Below, in pieces: positions 14,611-22,643 of a stretch of 64,000 nucleotides of DNA; positions within the stretch are counted from its first letter, which is position 1; each line of letters begins with the position of its first letter. Both the position numbers and the translations under genes were made by a program. The stretch is taken from positions 62,001 through 126,000 of the forward strand of contig OY763044.2 in the NCBI GenBank assembly GCA_963666825.2. The letters run 5' to 3'. The notes under the pieces were generated by a model, which was given only the letters and a program-made list of their open reading frames with translations, made no database searches and was not told the origin of the DNA. Source of the DNA: Saccharicrinis sp963666825 (lineage in GTDB: Bacteria; Bacteroidota; Bacteroidia; Bacteroidales; Marinilabiliaceae).

Positions 14611-16389
14611 TTATTCGTCTGAAAAGTGAATAAGAACTCTTCTATAAACTGAAAAAATCTTTGATTTAGATACGAAACCCATGTATTTATTATCTTCTAT
14701 TACGGGTAAATTCCATGCACTAGTTTCTTCAAATTTTTTCATTACTGAGTCCATGCTTTCATTTATTTCAATAAAAGCCGGCGGAACCTGCATCAAATCT
14801 TCAACAACAGTATCATTATATCTGTCGTGGTTAAACATGATTTCTCTGATATCATCCAATAAAACAATTCCTTTTAACTGACCTTTAGATCCAATTACTG
14901 GAAATAGGTTTCTTTTCGCTTTAGCAATAGTTTTAACTAAAGTTCCTAAAGTATCAGTTGATTTTACAGGTAAAAAATCTGTTTCTAATACCTTATTCAA
15001 TCTCATCAGTGTTAACACTGCTTTATCTTTGTGGTGAGTTAAGAGTTCACCTCTACGTGCCAATTGTTTAGTGTATATTGAATGAGGCTCAAAGTACATG
15101 ATTGTTAAGTAGGAGATGGTTGATGTCATCATTAACGGAACAAAGAGCTCGTAACCATGTGTAATCTCTGCAATAAGGAAAATTGCTGTAAGTGGAGCAT
15201 GAAGTACACCTGCCATAATAGCTGCCATTCCAACCAGGGTAAAATGGGTTTCTGGTAAAACCCATAATCCAGAAGCATTTACTAATCGGGCAAAGAAATA
15301 TCCCATTACACCACCTGTAAACAACGATGGAGCAAAAATACCACCAACACCACCACTACCTGTAGTTGCTGCAGATGCAAATACTTTAAAAAGTACGAGT
15401 AGGCCCAATAGAATTAGCAAAACCCATTCATAACCTCTGAATTGGTAAAATATACTGTTATCAAAAACAATATCTTTTTTACCATTTAAAAAAGCAATAA
15501 TCGTATTATAACCTTCACCATATAATTGAGGAAAGATGAAAATAAGAAGACTTAGAACTAATCCTCCCGCTAAAAGTCTGAAATAAGGATTGTTAATCTT
15601 TCTGAAGTTGTTTTCAGTCCACATTAACATTCTTGTAAAGTATAGAGAAATGAATCCTCCTAAAATTCCAAGAACAATGTAAAATGGGATGTTATTTAAA
15701 ATAAACTGATTCTCTAATTTCCACGAAAATTCGGCTCCGTCTCCCATAAAAAAATAGGCAACAGTAGCTGCACTAAATGCAGAAATAATTAATGGAACTA
15801 AAGATGCCATACTTAATCCAAGCATGAGGACTTCTAAAGTAAATACTAATCCTGCCATTGGAGCTTTAAAGATACTTGAGATAGCTCCTGCAGCTCCACA
15901 ACCAATTAATAAAGATATGGTTTTGTAGTTTTGGTGAAACAATCTACCTAATGAAGAGCCTATGGATGCACCTGTTAATACAATCGGAGCCTCAGCTCCT
16001 ACAGAACCACCAAAACCAATTGTAAATGTACTGGCTATTATGGAAGAAAAGTTATTGTGCCTTTTTAACTTACCACTTCCTCTACTTAGAGAATATAATA
16101 TTTTAGATATTCCGTGTCCTAAACTGTCTTTAACAACTGTTCTTGCAAATAGTACAGATATAAATATACCTACAACAGGATAGGCTAAATAAAGAAAGTT
16201 GATATTTTCAATATGAAACTCACCCGTTAAAAAGTGATGCGTGTAATGAATTGTATTCTTTAACAATACAGCAGCTAACCCACTTAATATACCTGTTACT
16301 AAACTTAAGATTAAGATAAAATTCTTCTGGCTGATGTGTTTAACTCGCCATATTAGAAATCTTCTGAAATAAATTGATGCATTCTCCAT
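14611..16389 (-). CDS. ClC-family chloride channel/transporter with C-terminal CBS pair (copy 1)
   Basis: About 592 residues; I start at the ATG at 16389 (MENASIYF), not the TTG at 16410. The membrane part has the ClC selectivity-filter signatures: GHGISKIL (GSGIP equivalent), GFGGSVGAEAP with the gating Glu about residue 133 (GREGP equivalent, second Gly replaced by Ala), GSGGVGGIFAPSLF, and a conserved Tyr in HSIYTKQL. Aligned on the APMAG motif, the internal proton-glutamate position of E. coli ClC (E203) is Val (TLEVLM), as in eukaryotic channels. The last 140 residues form two CBS domains (TDFLPVKSTDTLGTL and VEDLMQVPPAFIEI), likely an ATP/nucleotide sensor. It probably moves chloride across the inner membrane. 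A paralog is at 20607-22385. Confidence 0.92.
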   Translation of the reverse strand: MENASIYFRRFLIWRVKHISQKNFILILSLVTGILSGLAAVLLKNTIHYTHHFLTGEFHIENINFLYLAYPVVGIFISVLFARTVVKDSLGHGISKILYSLSRGSGKLKRHNNFSSIIASTFTIGFGGSVGAEAPIVLTGASIGSSLGRLFHQNYKTISLLIGCGAAGAISSIFKAPMAGLVFTLEVLMLGLSMASLVPLIISAFSAATVAYFFMGDGAEFSWKLENQFILNNIPFYIVLGILGGFISLYFTRMLMWTENNFRKINNPYFRLLAGGLVLSLLIFIFPQLYGEGYNTIIAFLNGKKDIVFDNSIFYQFRGYEWVLLILLGLLVLFKVFASAATTGSGGVGGIFAPSLFTGGVMGYFFARLVNASGLWVLPETHFTLVGMAAIMAGVLHAPLTAIFLIAEITHGYELFVPLMMTSTISYLTIMYFEPHSIYTKQLARRGELLTHHKDKAVLTLMRLNKVLETDFLPVKSTDTLGTLVKTIAKAKRNLFPVIGSKGQLKGIVLLDDIREIMFNHDRYNDTVVEDLMQVPPAFIEINESMDSVMKKFEETSAWNLPVIEDNKYMGFVSKSKIFSVYRRVLIHFSDE

Positions 16390-16651
16390 AGCGACACAAA
16401 AGTATATCAATTCATTGATATGATCATGTTAAATTAAGTCAAAAATGAAGAATGTCATAAGTTAGTTAATAAAGGAGGATAAGGCATTAATTAGTGTAAT
16501 TGAGAATTAAATTACCTTTTATTAATACTCCAGTTTCTAATTAATGTTAAAAAAAATATGTTTTATATTGTTAGTGCTCTGATAATCAGTAGTGTGTAAG
16601 TTTGTTATTTTGGCCTGTTAAATAATATATGAAAAGGTAGTAAAATTAGAT

Positions 16652-16659
16652 TACCTTTG
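16652..16659 (+). promoter_or_regulatory. -7 promoter element for the DEAD-box helicase gene
   Basis: TACCTTTG fits TAnnTTTG; the -33 element is weak. It predicts a leader of about 120 bases. The remainder of the 393-base gap (16390-16651) is AT-rich with no gene. Confidence 0.5.
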
Positions 16660-16720
16660 CGGTCGATTTTTACAATGGTATAAATCATTCATATTAAAAT
16701 GATTGTTCAGCGAACTTCTC

Positions 16721-16776
16721 TTTTTCAGCAGATTAAATTTGAAATAAAGATTAAGTGGGGTGGGCTGAAAAAAAGG
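16721..16776 (+). promoter_or_regulatory. Structured leader that may mask the helicase ribosome-binding site
   Basis: TTTTTCAGC (16721-16729) is the exact complement of GCTGAAAAA (16764-16772). The second arm touches the only purine-rich stretch (AAAGG, 16772-16776) before the ATG at 16783. A smaller hairpin (AATCATT/AATGATT, about 16683-16704) lies just upstream. Cold-induced helicase genes often have long folded leaders, so temperature-dependent opening is possible but unproven. Confidence 0.4.
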
Positions 16777-16782
16777 TAGTTT

Positions 16783-18474
16783 ATGATAACATTTGAAGAG
16801 ACCGGCTTGTCTCCGGAAGTTCTTAAGGCGATTAAAGAACTAGGGTATGAAAACCCAACTCCAATTCAGGAAAAAACAATTCCAGAATTAAAAGATGGTA
16901 CTAATGATGTAGTAGCACTTGCACAAACAGGAACTGGTAAAACTGCGGCGTTCAGTTTACCCATTATTGAAAGAGTTGATTGCAATAACAAAAAAGTTCA
17001 GGTCTTGGTTTTATGTCCAACCAGAGAATTGGCATTGCAGATCACAAAAGATATTTTATCTTATTCAAAGTACATTTCTGATTTATACGTTACTCCTGTA
17101 TATGGAGGAGCGGATATTGTAAAGCAAATCAAAGAACTTAAAAAAGGTAGCCAAATAGTTGTTGGTACACCAGGTAGAGTAAATGATTTGTGTAAAAGAG
17201 GTGTGCTTAAACTAGAAGAGCTTAGATATTTAGTTTTAGATGAGGCTGATGAAATGTTAAATATGGGATTTAAAGATGAATTAGATTCTATTATTGATAC
17301 AACACCAGATACTCGTCAGTCATTGTTATTCTCAGCAACTATGCCAAAGGAGATTGAGAATATGGCAAACAGATATTTAACTGATCCGGTTCAGTTAAAA
17401 GTAGGAAAACAAAATGCTGGTGCTGTAACAGTAGATCATATTTATTATATGGTACATGCTAAAGACAGATATCACGCACTTAAACGTATTGCGGATTTGT
17501 ATCCAGATATTTATGGTATTGTTTTCTGTCGTACACGTCACGAAACTAAGGAGATAGCTGATAAGCTAATTAGTGATGGCTATAATGCAGATGCTTTACA
17601 CGGAGACCTTTCTCAGGCTCAGCGTGATCAGGTTATGCACCGTTTCAGAAGCAGACACTTACAAATTCTTGTTGCTACAGATGTTGCAGCCAGGGGTATT
17701 GATGTAAATGACTTGTCACATGTAATCAACTATAATTTACCTGATGATATTGAGGCATACACACACCGTAGTGGTAGAACTGGTAGAGCCGGGAAAACAG
17801 GTACAAGTATTGCAATTATACATACTAAGGAATCAAGCAAGATCAGAGAAATAGAACGTATCTCAGGAATTAAGTTTAAGAGAGATATGGTTCCTTCTGG
17901 TTCTGAAATATGTACACGTCAGTTATTTCACCTGATTGACAGAGTGCAAAATGTAGAAATAAACCATGAGCAAATAGATGAGTTTTTGCCTCAGATTATT
18001 GAAAAGTTATCTACATTAGATAGAGAGGAATTAATTAAGCGATTTGTTTCTGTTGAATTTAATAGATTTATTTCTTATTACGAAGGAGCAAAAGATCTTA
18101 ATGTTTATAAAAAGGATGTTGAGAGAGATCGTTCTGGAGGAAGAAGAGGAAATGATAGTAAGTATAGCAGATTGCATGTTAATGTAGGTAAGGCACATGG
18201 ATTAACTGCTCAGCGCTTAATGGGTATTGTAAATGAAAATACAGACCGTAAGAAAGTAAGCTTTGGAAAGATTGAGATACTTAGAAATTTCACATTCTTT
18301 GAAGTAGATGAAGGTGGTCAAAAAACTGTAATAAATGCACTTAAAGGCATTAAGTTTGAAAATGAAAAACTACATGTAGAGCCTGCAACTGCAAAACCTC
18401 CAAAGAGAAGAGATAAAAGAAAGTTTGATAATAATAGTAATAATAAAAGATCAGACTCTAGAAGAAGAAGATAA
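16783..18474 (+). CDS. DEAD-box ATP-dependent RNA helicase with DbpA/CsdA-type RNA-binding domain
   Basis: A 563-residue RNA helicase of the DeaD/CsdA type, which remodels rRNA precursors and structured mRNAs, especially in the cold. Motifs in order: Q-motif NPTPIQEKTIP, motif I AQTGTGKT (47-54), Ia PTRELALQI, GG and TPGR, motif II DEADEML, motif III SAT, then the second RecA fold with VATDVAARGID and HRSGRTGRAG. From about residue 465 comes a DbpA-type RNA-recognition domain (RLHVNVGKAHGLTAQRLMGI, then ILRNFTFFEV), and the end is basic (KRSDSRRRR). Length and layout fit CsdA, slightly short. Start ATG at 16783 is preceded by AAGGTAG. The gene is alone, with a terminator after it. Confidence 0.95.
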   Translation: MITFEETGLSPEVLKAIKELGYENPTPIQEKTIPELKDGTNDVVALAQTGTGKTAAFSLPIIERVDCNNKKVQVLVLCPTRELALQITKDILSYSKYISDLYVTPVYGGADIVKQIKELKKGSQIVVGTPGRVNDLCKRGVLKLEELRYLVLDEADEMLNMGFKDELDSIIDTTPDTRQSLLFSATMPKEIENMANRYLTDPVQLKVGKQNAGAVTVDHIYYMVHAKDRYHALKRIADLYPDIYGIVFCRTRHETKEIADKLISDGYNADALHGDLSQAQRDQVMHRFRSRHLQILVATDVAARGIDVNDLSHVINYNLPDDIEAYTHRSGRTGRAGKTGTSIAIIHTKESSKIREIERISGIKFKRDMVPSGSEICTRQLFHLIDRVQNVEINHEQIDEFLPQIIEKLSTLDREELIKRFVSVEFNRFISYYEGAKDLNVYKKDVERDRSGGRRGNDSKYSRLHVNVGKAHGLTAQRLMGIVNENTDRKKVSFGKIEILRNFTFFEVDEGGQKTVINALKGIKFENEKLHVEPATAKPPKRRDKRKFDNNSNNKRSDSRRRR

Positions 18475-18536
18475 AAATGCGGAGAATGAAATAAGTTGAG
18501 AATTAATCAACTTGTTTCTGCTCTTGGCAATAAAAC

Positions 18537-18577
18537 AAAAAAAAAGGGTTTCAATACAATTGAAACCTTTTTTTGTT
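18537..18577. terminator. Terminator after the helicase gene
   Basis: GGTTTCAAT (18547-18555) pairs with ATTGAAACC (18559-18567), extended by an A-run/T-run. It can act in both directions. Confidence 0.88.
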
Positions 18578-18688
18578 GTGTTCTCATAGTTAAAGTTAAA
18601 AGATACTGTCAGGTTTGAAATGACAGTTCTTTTACTAATAGTATAGAATGATAAGCTAGGGAGGTACTTCTTTAATATTTTTATGATG

Positions 18689-19249
18689 TTATACTTCTGT
18701 CCAACTTAAATTATTTTTAATCCTTGATATCTGCATTTCACTAACGCAAAATAACTGAGCAATAACTTTTTGTTTTCTGCCATTAGATAACATATTTTTT
18801 ATTGCACCTACATCAGAATGGCTTAATTTTGAATTGGTAACTATTCTTCCTCTTCGTTTTCGTCCTTTGATTAATTTGTAATGTGAACGCTCAAAACTTT
18901 CTTTTCTTGTACACCATTCTAAATTACTAACATGATTGTTGAACTTGTTCCAATCTTTATGAATTACGACGTCGTGTGATTCATCTTTTTTGGGAATAAA
19001 CAGCTCTGCAACTAATTTATGTATGAGAACTGTTCTTTTCTTTCCTTCAATTTTAAGGTTTACACTTTTGTAACCTTTAATATTTCCGGATTTAACAAAT
19101 TTTCCATCAGGATGACATTTGTAGCAAAAGCTTTTTATTCTACCATAACTACTTACTTCATACCTGTAATCTGTATTAGGAATTTCTTTCCATTCTTCAT
19201 CATTAATTTTTCTCAAGTTTGTTTGGGGTTGGCTTTTTGTAATCTCCAT
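18689..19249 (-). CDS. NUMOD4/HNH endonuclease-like protein with C-terminal helix-turn-helix (second copy)
   Basis: A 186-residue protein with the same three-part plan as 9315-9959. NUMOD4 (about 15-60): EEWKEIPNTDYRYEVSSYGRI. HNH (about 70-125): VLIHKLVAELFIPKK, VVIHKDWNKFNNHVSNLEWCT, keeping the His and Asn positions. HTH (about 140-186): LSHSDVGAIKNMLSNGRKQK, VIAQLFCVSEMQISRI. It ends shortly after the HTH, about 30 residues shorter than the first copy. Two cysteines (FCYKCHPDG) are extra. No intron, restriction gene or phage gene adjoins it. It lies between the helicase and the unknown-ClC pair. A role as a mobile nuclease or as a regulator cannot be decided from sequence. Confidence 0.8.
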   Translation of the reverse strand: MEITKSQPQTNLRKINDEEWKEIPNTDYRYEVSSYGRIKSFCYKCHPDGKFVKSGNIKGYKSVNLKIEGKKRTVLIHKLVAELFIPKKDESHDVVIHKDWNKFNNHVSNLEWCTRKESFERSHYKLIKGRKRRGRIVTNSKLSHSDVGAIKNMLSNGRKQKVIAQLFCVSEMQISRIKNNLSWTEV

Positions 19250-19356
19250 TTTCAGATCAATATTTTTAAACGTCTTGTCCGATAAAAGGAACTTTTGTTT
19301 TGGTTATAAATTGTATAACAAAAATATGTTTTAATCTTGAAAGTACCAAATATACA

Positions 19357-19387
19357 GGGGGGTTGGGGGTGTTTGGTAGGGGTGTGG
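19357..19387 (+). other. Isolated G-run cluster upstream of the HNH-HTH gene
   Basis: The runs GGGGGG, GGGGG and GGGG plus short GG pairs occur in 31 bases of otherwise very AT-rich DNA (gap 19250-19532). The gene at 18689 is transcribed away from it on the minus strand, so its leader would carry the C-rich complement. A two-tetrad quadruplex is possible. Confidence 0.4.
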
Positions 19388-19532
19388 ATGCCGTTGTGAA
19401 TGTAGTTTTGTAAATGAGATATAAAAATTCGTGGATGAATTACCCCTTTTTGCAAATAAAGAAAAAATGCATTTTTTTTAAATTTTTTATTTCAAGCTAA
19501 ATGGAACTGAAGATTATTCATGTTTTTAATAT

Positions 19533-20603
19533 TTATTGGTTCTCCATTAAAATTTTGTTTTCGAGAAATAATGCCAGATTAAATGCAGGGGAATAAAATC
19601 GGTAGTGAAATAAGTCAAGGGGAGCAATTTTATTAATTACAGGATTCCCTGAGGAAGAAAGAAAACCAGCAGTAAACCACCATCGATTCAAAATGTCAGG
19701 TTGAAGTGATAGATCTTTTGTTATTGTGATATCAGGTAAAACATTTAGTTTTATTAAGGAACTGGAAAGTAATAAAATGTCAAATTGATCTTTTGTATTT
19801 TTTAATAGAGAAATTATGTCGTTGATTAATTTATTTTTGCAATGTTCTAAATAGCCTGTTGTGCTTAAGAGTCTTGATAGATGATATAGTATTATACATT
19901 TTTCAGGGTATTCTGGTGAAGATTTAAATGCCGATTTAAAGTATAAAGATTGACTAATTGTTACTTCAATAAGTTTTAAGCTTTCTGTATCGTATTGATT
20001 AAAGTCGAAATTGTATTTTTGTATCCATAAGAATAAATTGCTCAATACGCATACATCAAATTCTATCGGCATATTTACTCCAAACCATGTTGAGTAAGCT
20101 TTTAGATCTTTTAATATTGTATGTCCATTTTTAATTTGATTATTCACCAGATTTGCATGCTTGCAAATGGATAGTTTAGTTTTTAAAGCTTCCTTATAAC
20201 TGAGGTTATTGGTTAATTGAACTAAAGAAGTGGTATCTATATCATCCGGAAGAATAAACTTATTTAACTTACAGAATATGCTCCCATTGGGAAAGTGCCT
20301 ATTGGGCTCCTTTCTCCAGAAATTATATGAGTTTCTTTCTTGCTTATTGGTGTAATATTTAAAATTACTAACTATATCAGAGTTGATTTCAGATATGATC
20401 TTTTTTTCTTCAGGATTTAAATATTGACTTAATGATTGAAGAATATACAATAAAGATGCAGAAAAAAATATGTTGTCATCTGGAATGTGTTTATTCAAGT
20501 AAGAATTCTTTCGATACGATGGTATGATTCCTTTATTAAAGAAACTTTGATCTGCATTTACCTGGATTTCTCTAATCTTTCGTAATATTTCAAGAGTAGT
20601 CAT
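19533..20603 (-). CDS. Unknown, probably all-alpha protein coupled to the second ClC gene
   Basis: A 356-residue protein with no signal peptide or membrane helix. It is mostly alpha-helical by eye. Two segments stand out: YNFWRKEPNRHFPNG (about 93-107) followed by FILPDDIDTTSL (about 116-127), and FNLALFLENKIL near the end. The PNG...PDDxDTT arrangement is like the substrate-channel region of alpha/alpha-toroid proteins (prenyltransferase/terpene-cyclase-like or related glycan-binding toroids); I cannot name a family. It starts three bases after the stop codon of the ClC gene (20607-22385) on the same strand, so the two must be cotranscribed and are perhaps translationally coupled. Function unknown; the coupling suggests some link with the channel or simply operon hitch-hiking. 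Confidence 0.7.
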   Translation of the reverse strand: MTTLEILRKIREIQVNADQSFFNKGIIPSYRKNSYLNKHIPDDNIFFSASLLYILQSLSQYLNPEEKKIISEINSDIVSNFKYYTNKQERNSYNFWRKEPNRHFPNGSIFCKLNKFILPDDIDTTSLVQLTNNLSYKEALKTKLSICKHANLVNNQIKNGHTILKDLKAYSTWFGVNMPIEFDVCVLSNLFLWIQKYNFDFNQYDTESLKLIEVTISQSLYFKSAFKSSPEYPEKCIILYHLSRLLSTTGYLEHCKNKLINDIISLLKNTKDQFDILLLSSSLIKLNVLPDITITKDLSLQPDILNRWWFTAGFLSSSGNPVINKIAPLDLFHYRFYSPAFNLALFLENKILMENQ

Positions 20604-20606
20604 TAT

Positions 20607-22385
20607 CTAATAATCAGAAGAGAACTTTTTAAGTTGATTTCGATAGGCTGTAAAAGCATTTGCTCTGGATATAAACCCATGATATTTACCTTTACTAATT
20701 ACTGCAATGTTAAATCTACCTGATTTTCTAAATATTTCAACCAAGTCTTCCATTCCGTCATCTGGACTTATGAAATATTCAGGCATGTACATTAGATCTT
20801 TAACCTTAATGCTGTTGTATTTCTCTGGTTGAAAAATAATTTCACGTATATCATCCATTTTAACCATACCTTGCAAAATGCCATCTTTATCTACAACTGG
20901 AAATAAATTTCGGTGAGCTGTAGAGATTACCTTAACTAAATCACCCAGTGTAGCTTCCGGAGATATGATTGCAAAGTCTGTTTCAATAAGCTTGTTAACA
21001 TCCATCATTGTCATGATGTTTTGATCTTTATCATGGGTTAACAGCTCTTTGCGTTGCGCTAATTGATGTGTATATACTGAATGTTTTTCAAAGGTTTTGG
21101 CAACAACAAAACTAATTGTTGCAGTGATCATTAAAGGTAAAAACATTGTATATCCGCCGGATAAATCTGCAATCAGAAAAAGACCTGTTAAGGGAGCATG
21201 CAGAACTCCTGCAATTAAACCAGCCATCCCAATCAAAGCAAAGTTTTTAATGGGTAATTCAATCCATCCAATTTTATTTATTATTGTAGCAAACAAAACT
21301 CCTGTATTTGCACCCATAAATAGAGTAGGTGCAAAAATACCACCAACACCACCACTTCCAAAAGTAACAGAGGTTGCAATTACTTTTACGCCAATTGTAA
21401 GCGTCATAATTATTAAAAAGTTAATAAATGATGTGTTGAGATGGCTAAATATTCCAACATCATGAAGGTAATATAAGTCTCCATTTAAAGCTCCATTTAT
21501 CACTTCGTAACCTTCTCCAAATAAATGAGGAAAGAAAATCATTAAAACACCAAGAATAAAAGCTCCAAATCCTAGTCTTGTCCAGCCATTATTTATTTTT
21601 TCGAAAAGATGTTCAATGTATTTGTACATTCTGGTAAAATAGGTTGCAACCAAACCACAGGCAAATCCTAGTAATACGTAAAATGTTAGTTCGTGTATTG
21701 AATATGTATGTTCAACTATAAATGGATATACAACTTCCTGCCCAAGAAAAAGGTAAGAAATAACAACGGCAGAGGCGGAGGATAAAAGCAAGGGAACCAG
21801 TGATGTTAAAGTTAAATCAAGCATGATTACTTCGAGGGCAAATACAATAGCTGCAATGGGAGCTTTAAAAATGGCAGACATGGCGCCGGCGCAAGCACAA
21901 CCTAATAATAAAGTAATTTGTCTGTAATTCAGATGCAGCAACTTTCCCAGATTTGCACCAATAGCGGCACCTGTTGATACAGTTGGTCCTTCAAGACCTA
22001 CAGATCCCCCAAAGCCAACAGTAAATGAGCTGGCAATAACTGATGAAACCATGTTGTGACGGTTCATCTGTCCATGATTTTTTGATATAGCATATAATAC
22101 GTTGGGAATACCATGCCGTACGGGTCGACGAACAATATATTTAATAAATAATACGGTAAGAAATACACCAATACCCGGAGCAATTAAATAGAGCCATTCG
22201 TAGCCACTAAGTTCAATGGTGTGATGAACGATATGATGTATATATCCAACAGTTTTTTTTATAATCACAGCAGCTAAGCCTGCAGCAACGCCAATGATCA
22301 CGCTAAGTATTATTAAAAACTGTCTGTTACTGACATGTCTTAATCTCCAAACAAGTATTTTTTTTAGAATGCTATTCCCAAACAT
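20607..22385 (-). CDS. ClC-family chloride channel/transporter with C-terminal CBS pair (copy 2)
   Basis: A 592-residue paralog of 14611-16389. Signatures: VRHGIPNVL, GFGGSVGLEGPTVSTG with the gating Glu about residue 132, TFGSGGVGGIFAPTLF and HSVYTHQLAQR with the conserved Tyr. Aligned on APIAA, the E203 proton-glutamate position is again Val (ALEVIM, about 186), so channel-like or proton-uncoupled transport is expected. The CBS pair starts around residue 455 (IETDFAIISPEATLGDLVKV, KVKDLMYMPEYFISP). The filter region is closer to the canonical GxEGP than in copy 1. The start is the ATG at 22385. The unknown protein at 19533 follows after three bases. Confidence 0.92.
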   Translation of the reverse strand: MFGNSILKKILVWRLRHVSNRQFLIILSVIIGVAAGLAAVIIKKTVGYIHHIVHHTIELSGYEWLYLIAPGIGVFLTVLFIKYIVRRPVRHGIPNVLYAISKNHGQMNRHNMVSSVIASSFTVGFGGSVGLEGPTVSTGAAIGANLGKLLHLNYRQITLLLGCACAGAMSAIFKAPIAAIVFALEVIMLDLTLTSLVPLLLSSASAVVISYLFLGQEVVYPFIVEHTYSIHELTFYVLLGFACGLVATYFTRMYKYIEHLFEKINNGWTRLGFGAFILGVLMIFFPHLFGEGYEVINGALNGDLYYLHDVGIFSHLNTSFINFLIIMTLTIGVKVIATSVTFGSGGVGGIFAPTLFMGANTGVLFATIINKIGWIELPIKNFALIGMAGLIAGVLHAPLTGLFLIADLSGGYTMFLPLMITATISFVVAKTFEKHSVYTHQLAQRKELLTHDKDQNIMTMMDVNKLIETDFAIISPEATLGDLVKVISTAHRNLFPVVDKDGILQGMVKMDDIREIIFQPEKYNSIKVKDLMYMPEYFISPDDGMEDLVEIFRKSGRFNIAVISKGKYHGFISRANAFTAYRNQLKKFSSDY

Positions 22386-22643
22386 CTTATCAAAACAACT
22401 TTAAGTGTATATATCGGTTGAAGGAAGCTTTTAAAGCAATAAATCTGTTTCAATTTATGAAATTATTATTGTGTTTACATCAAATTAAAGAAATAATAAT
22501 GGAGGATTTGTTGTGGACTGACGAATGCTTAGGAAACCGATTGTAAATATTGTATAGTTTGCGAAATTGTAAATAATTGATTTATAGTAAAAACAAATAA
22601 AGATGTATTGTTGTTTAGTTTTATGAAGATAACATTATACAAT

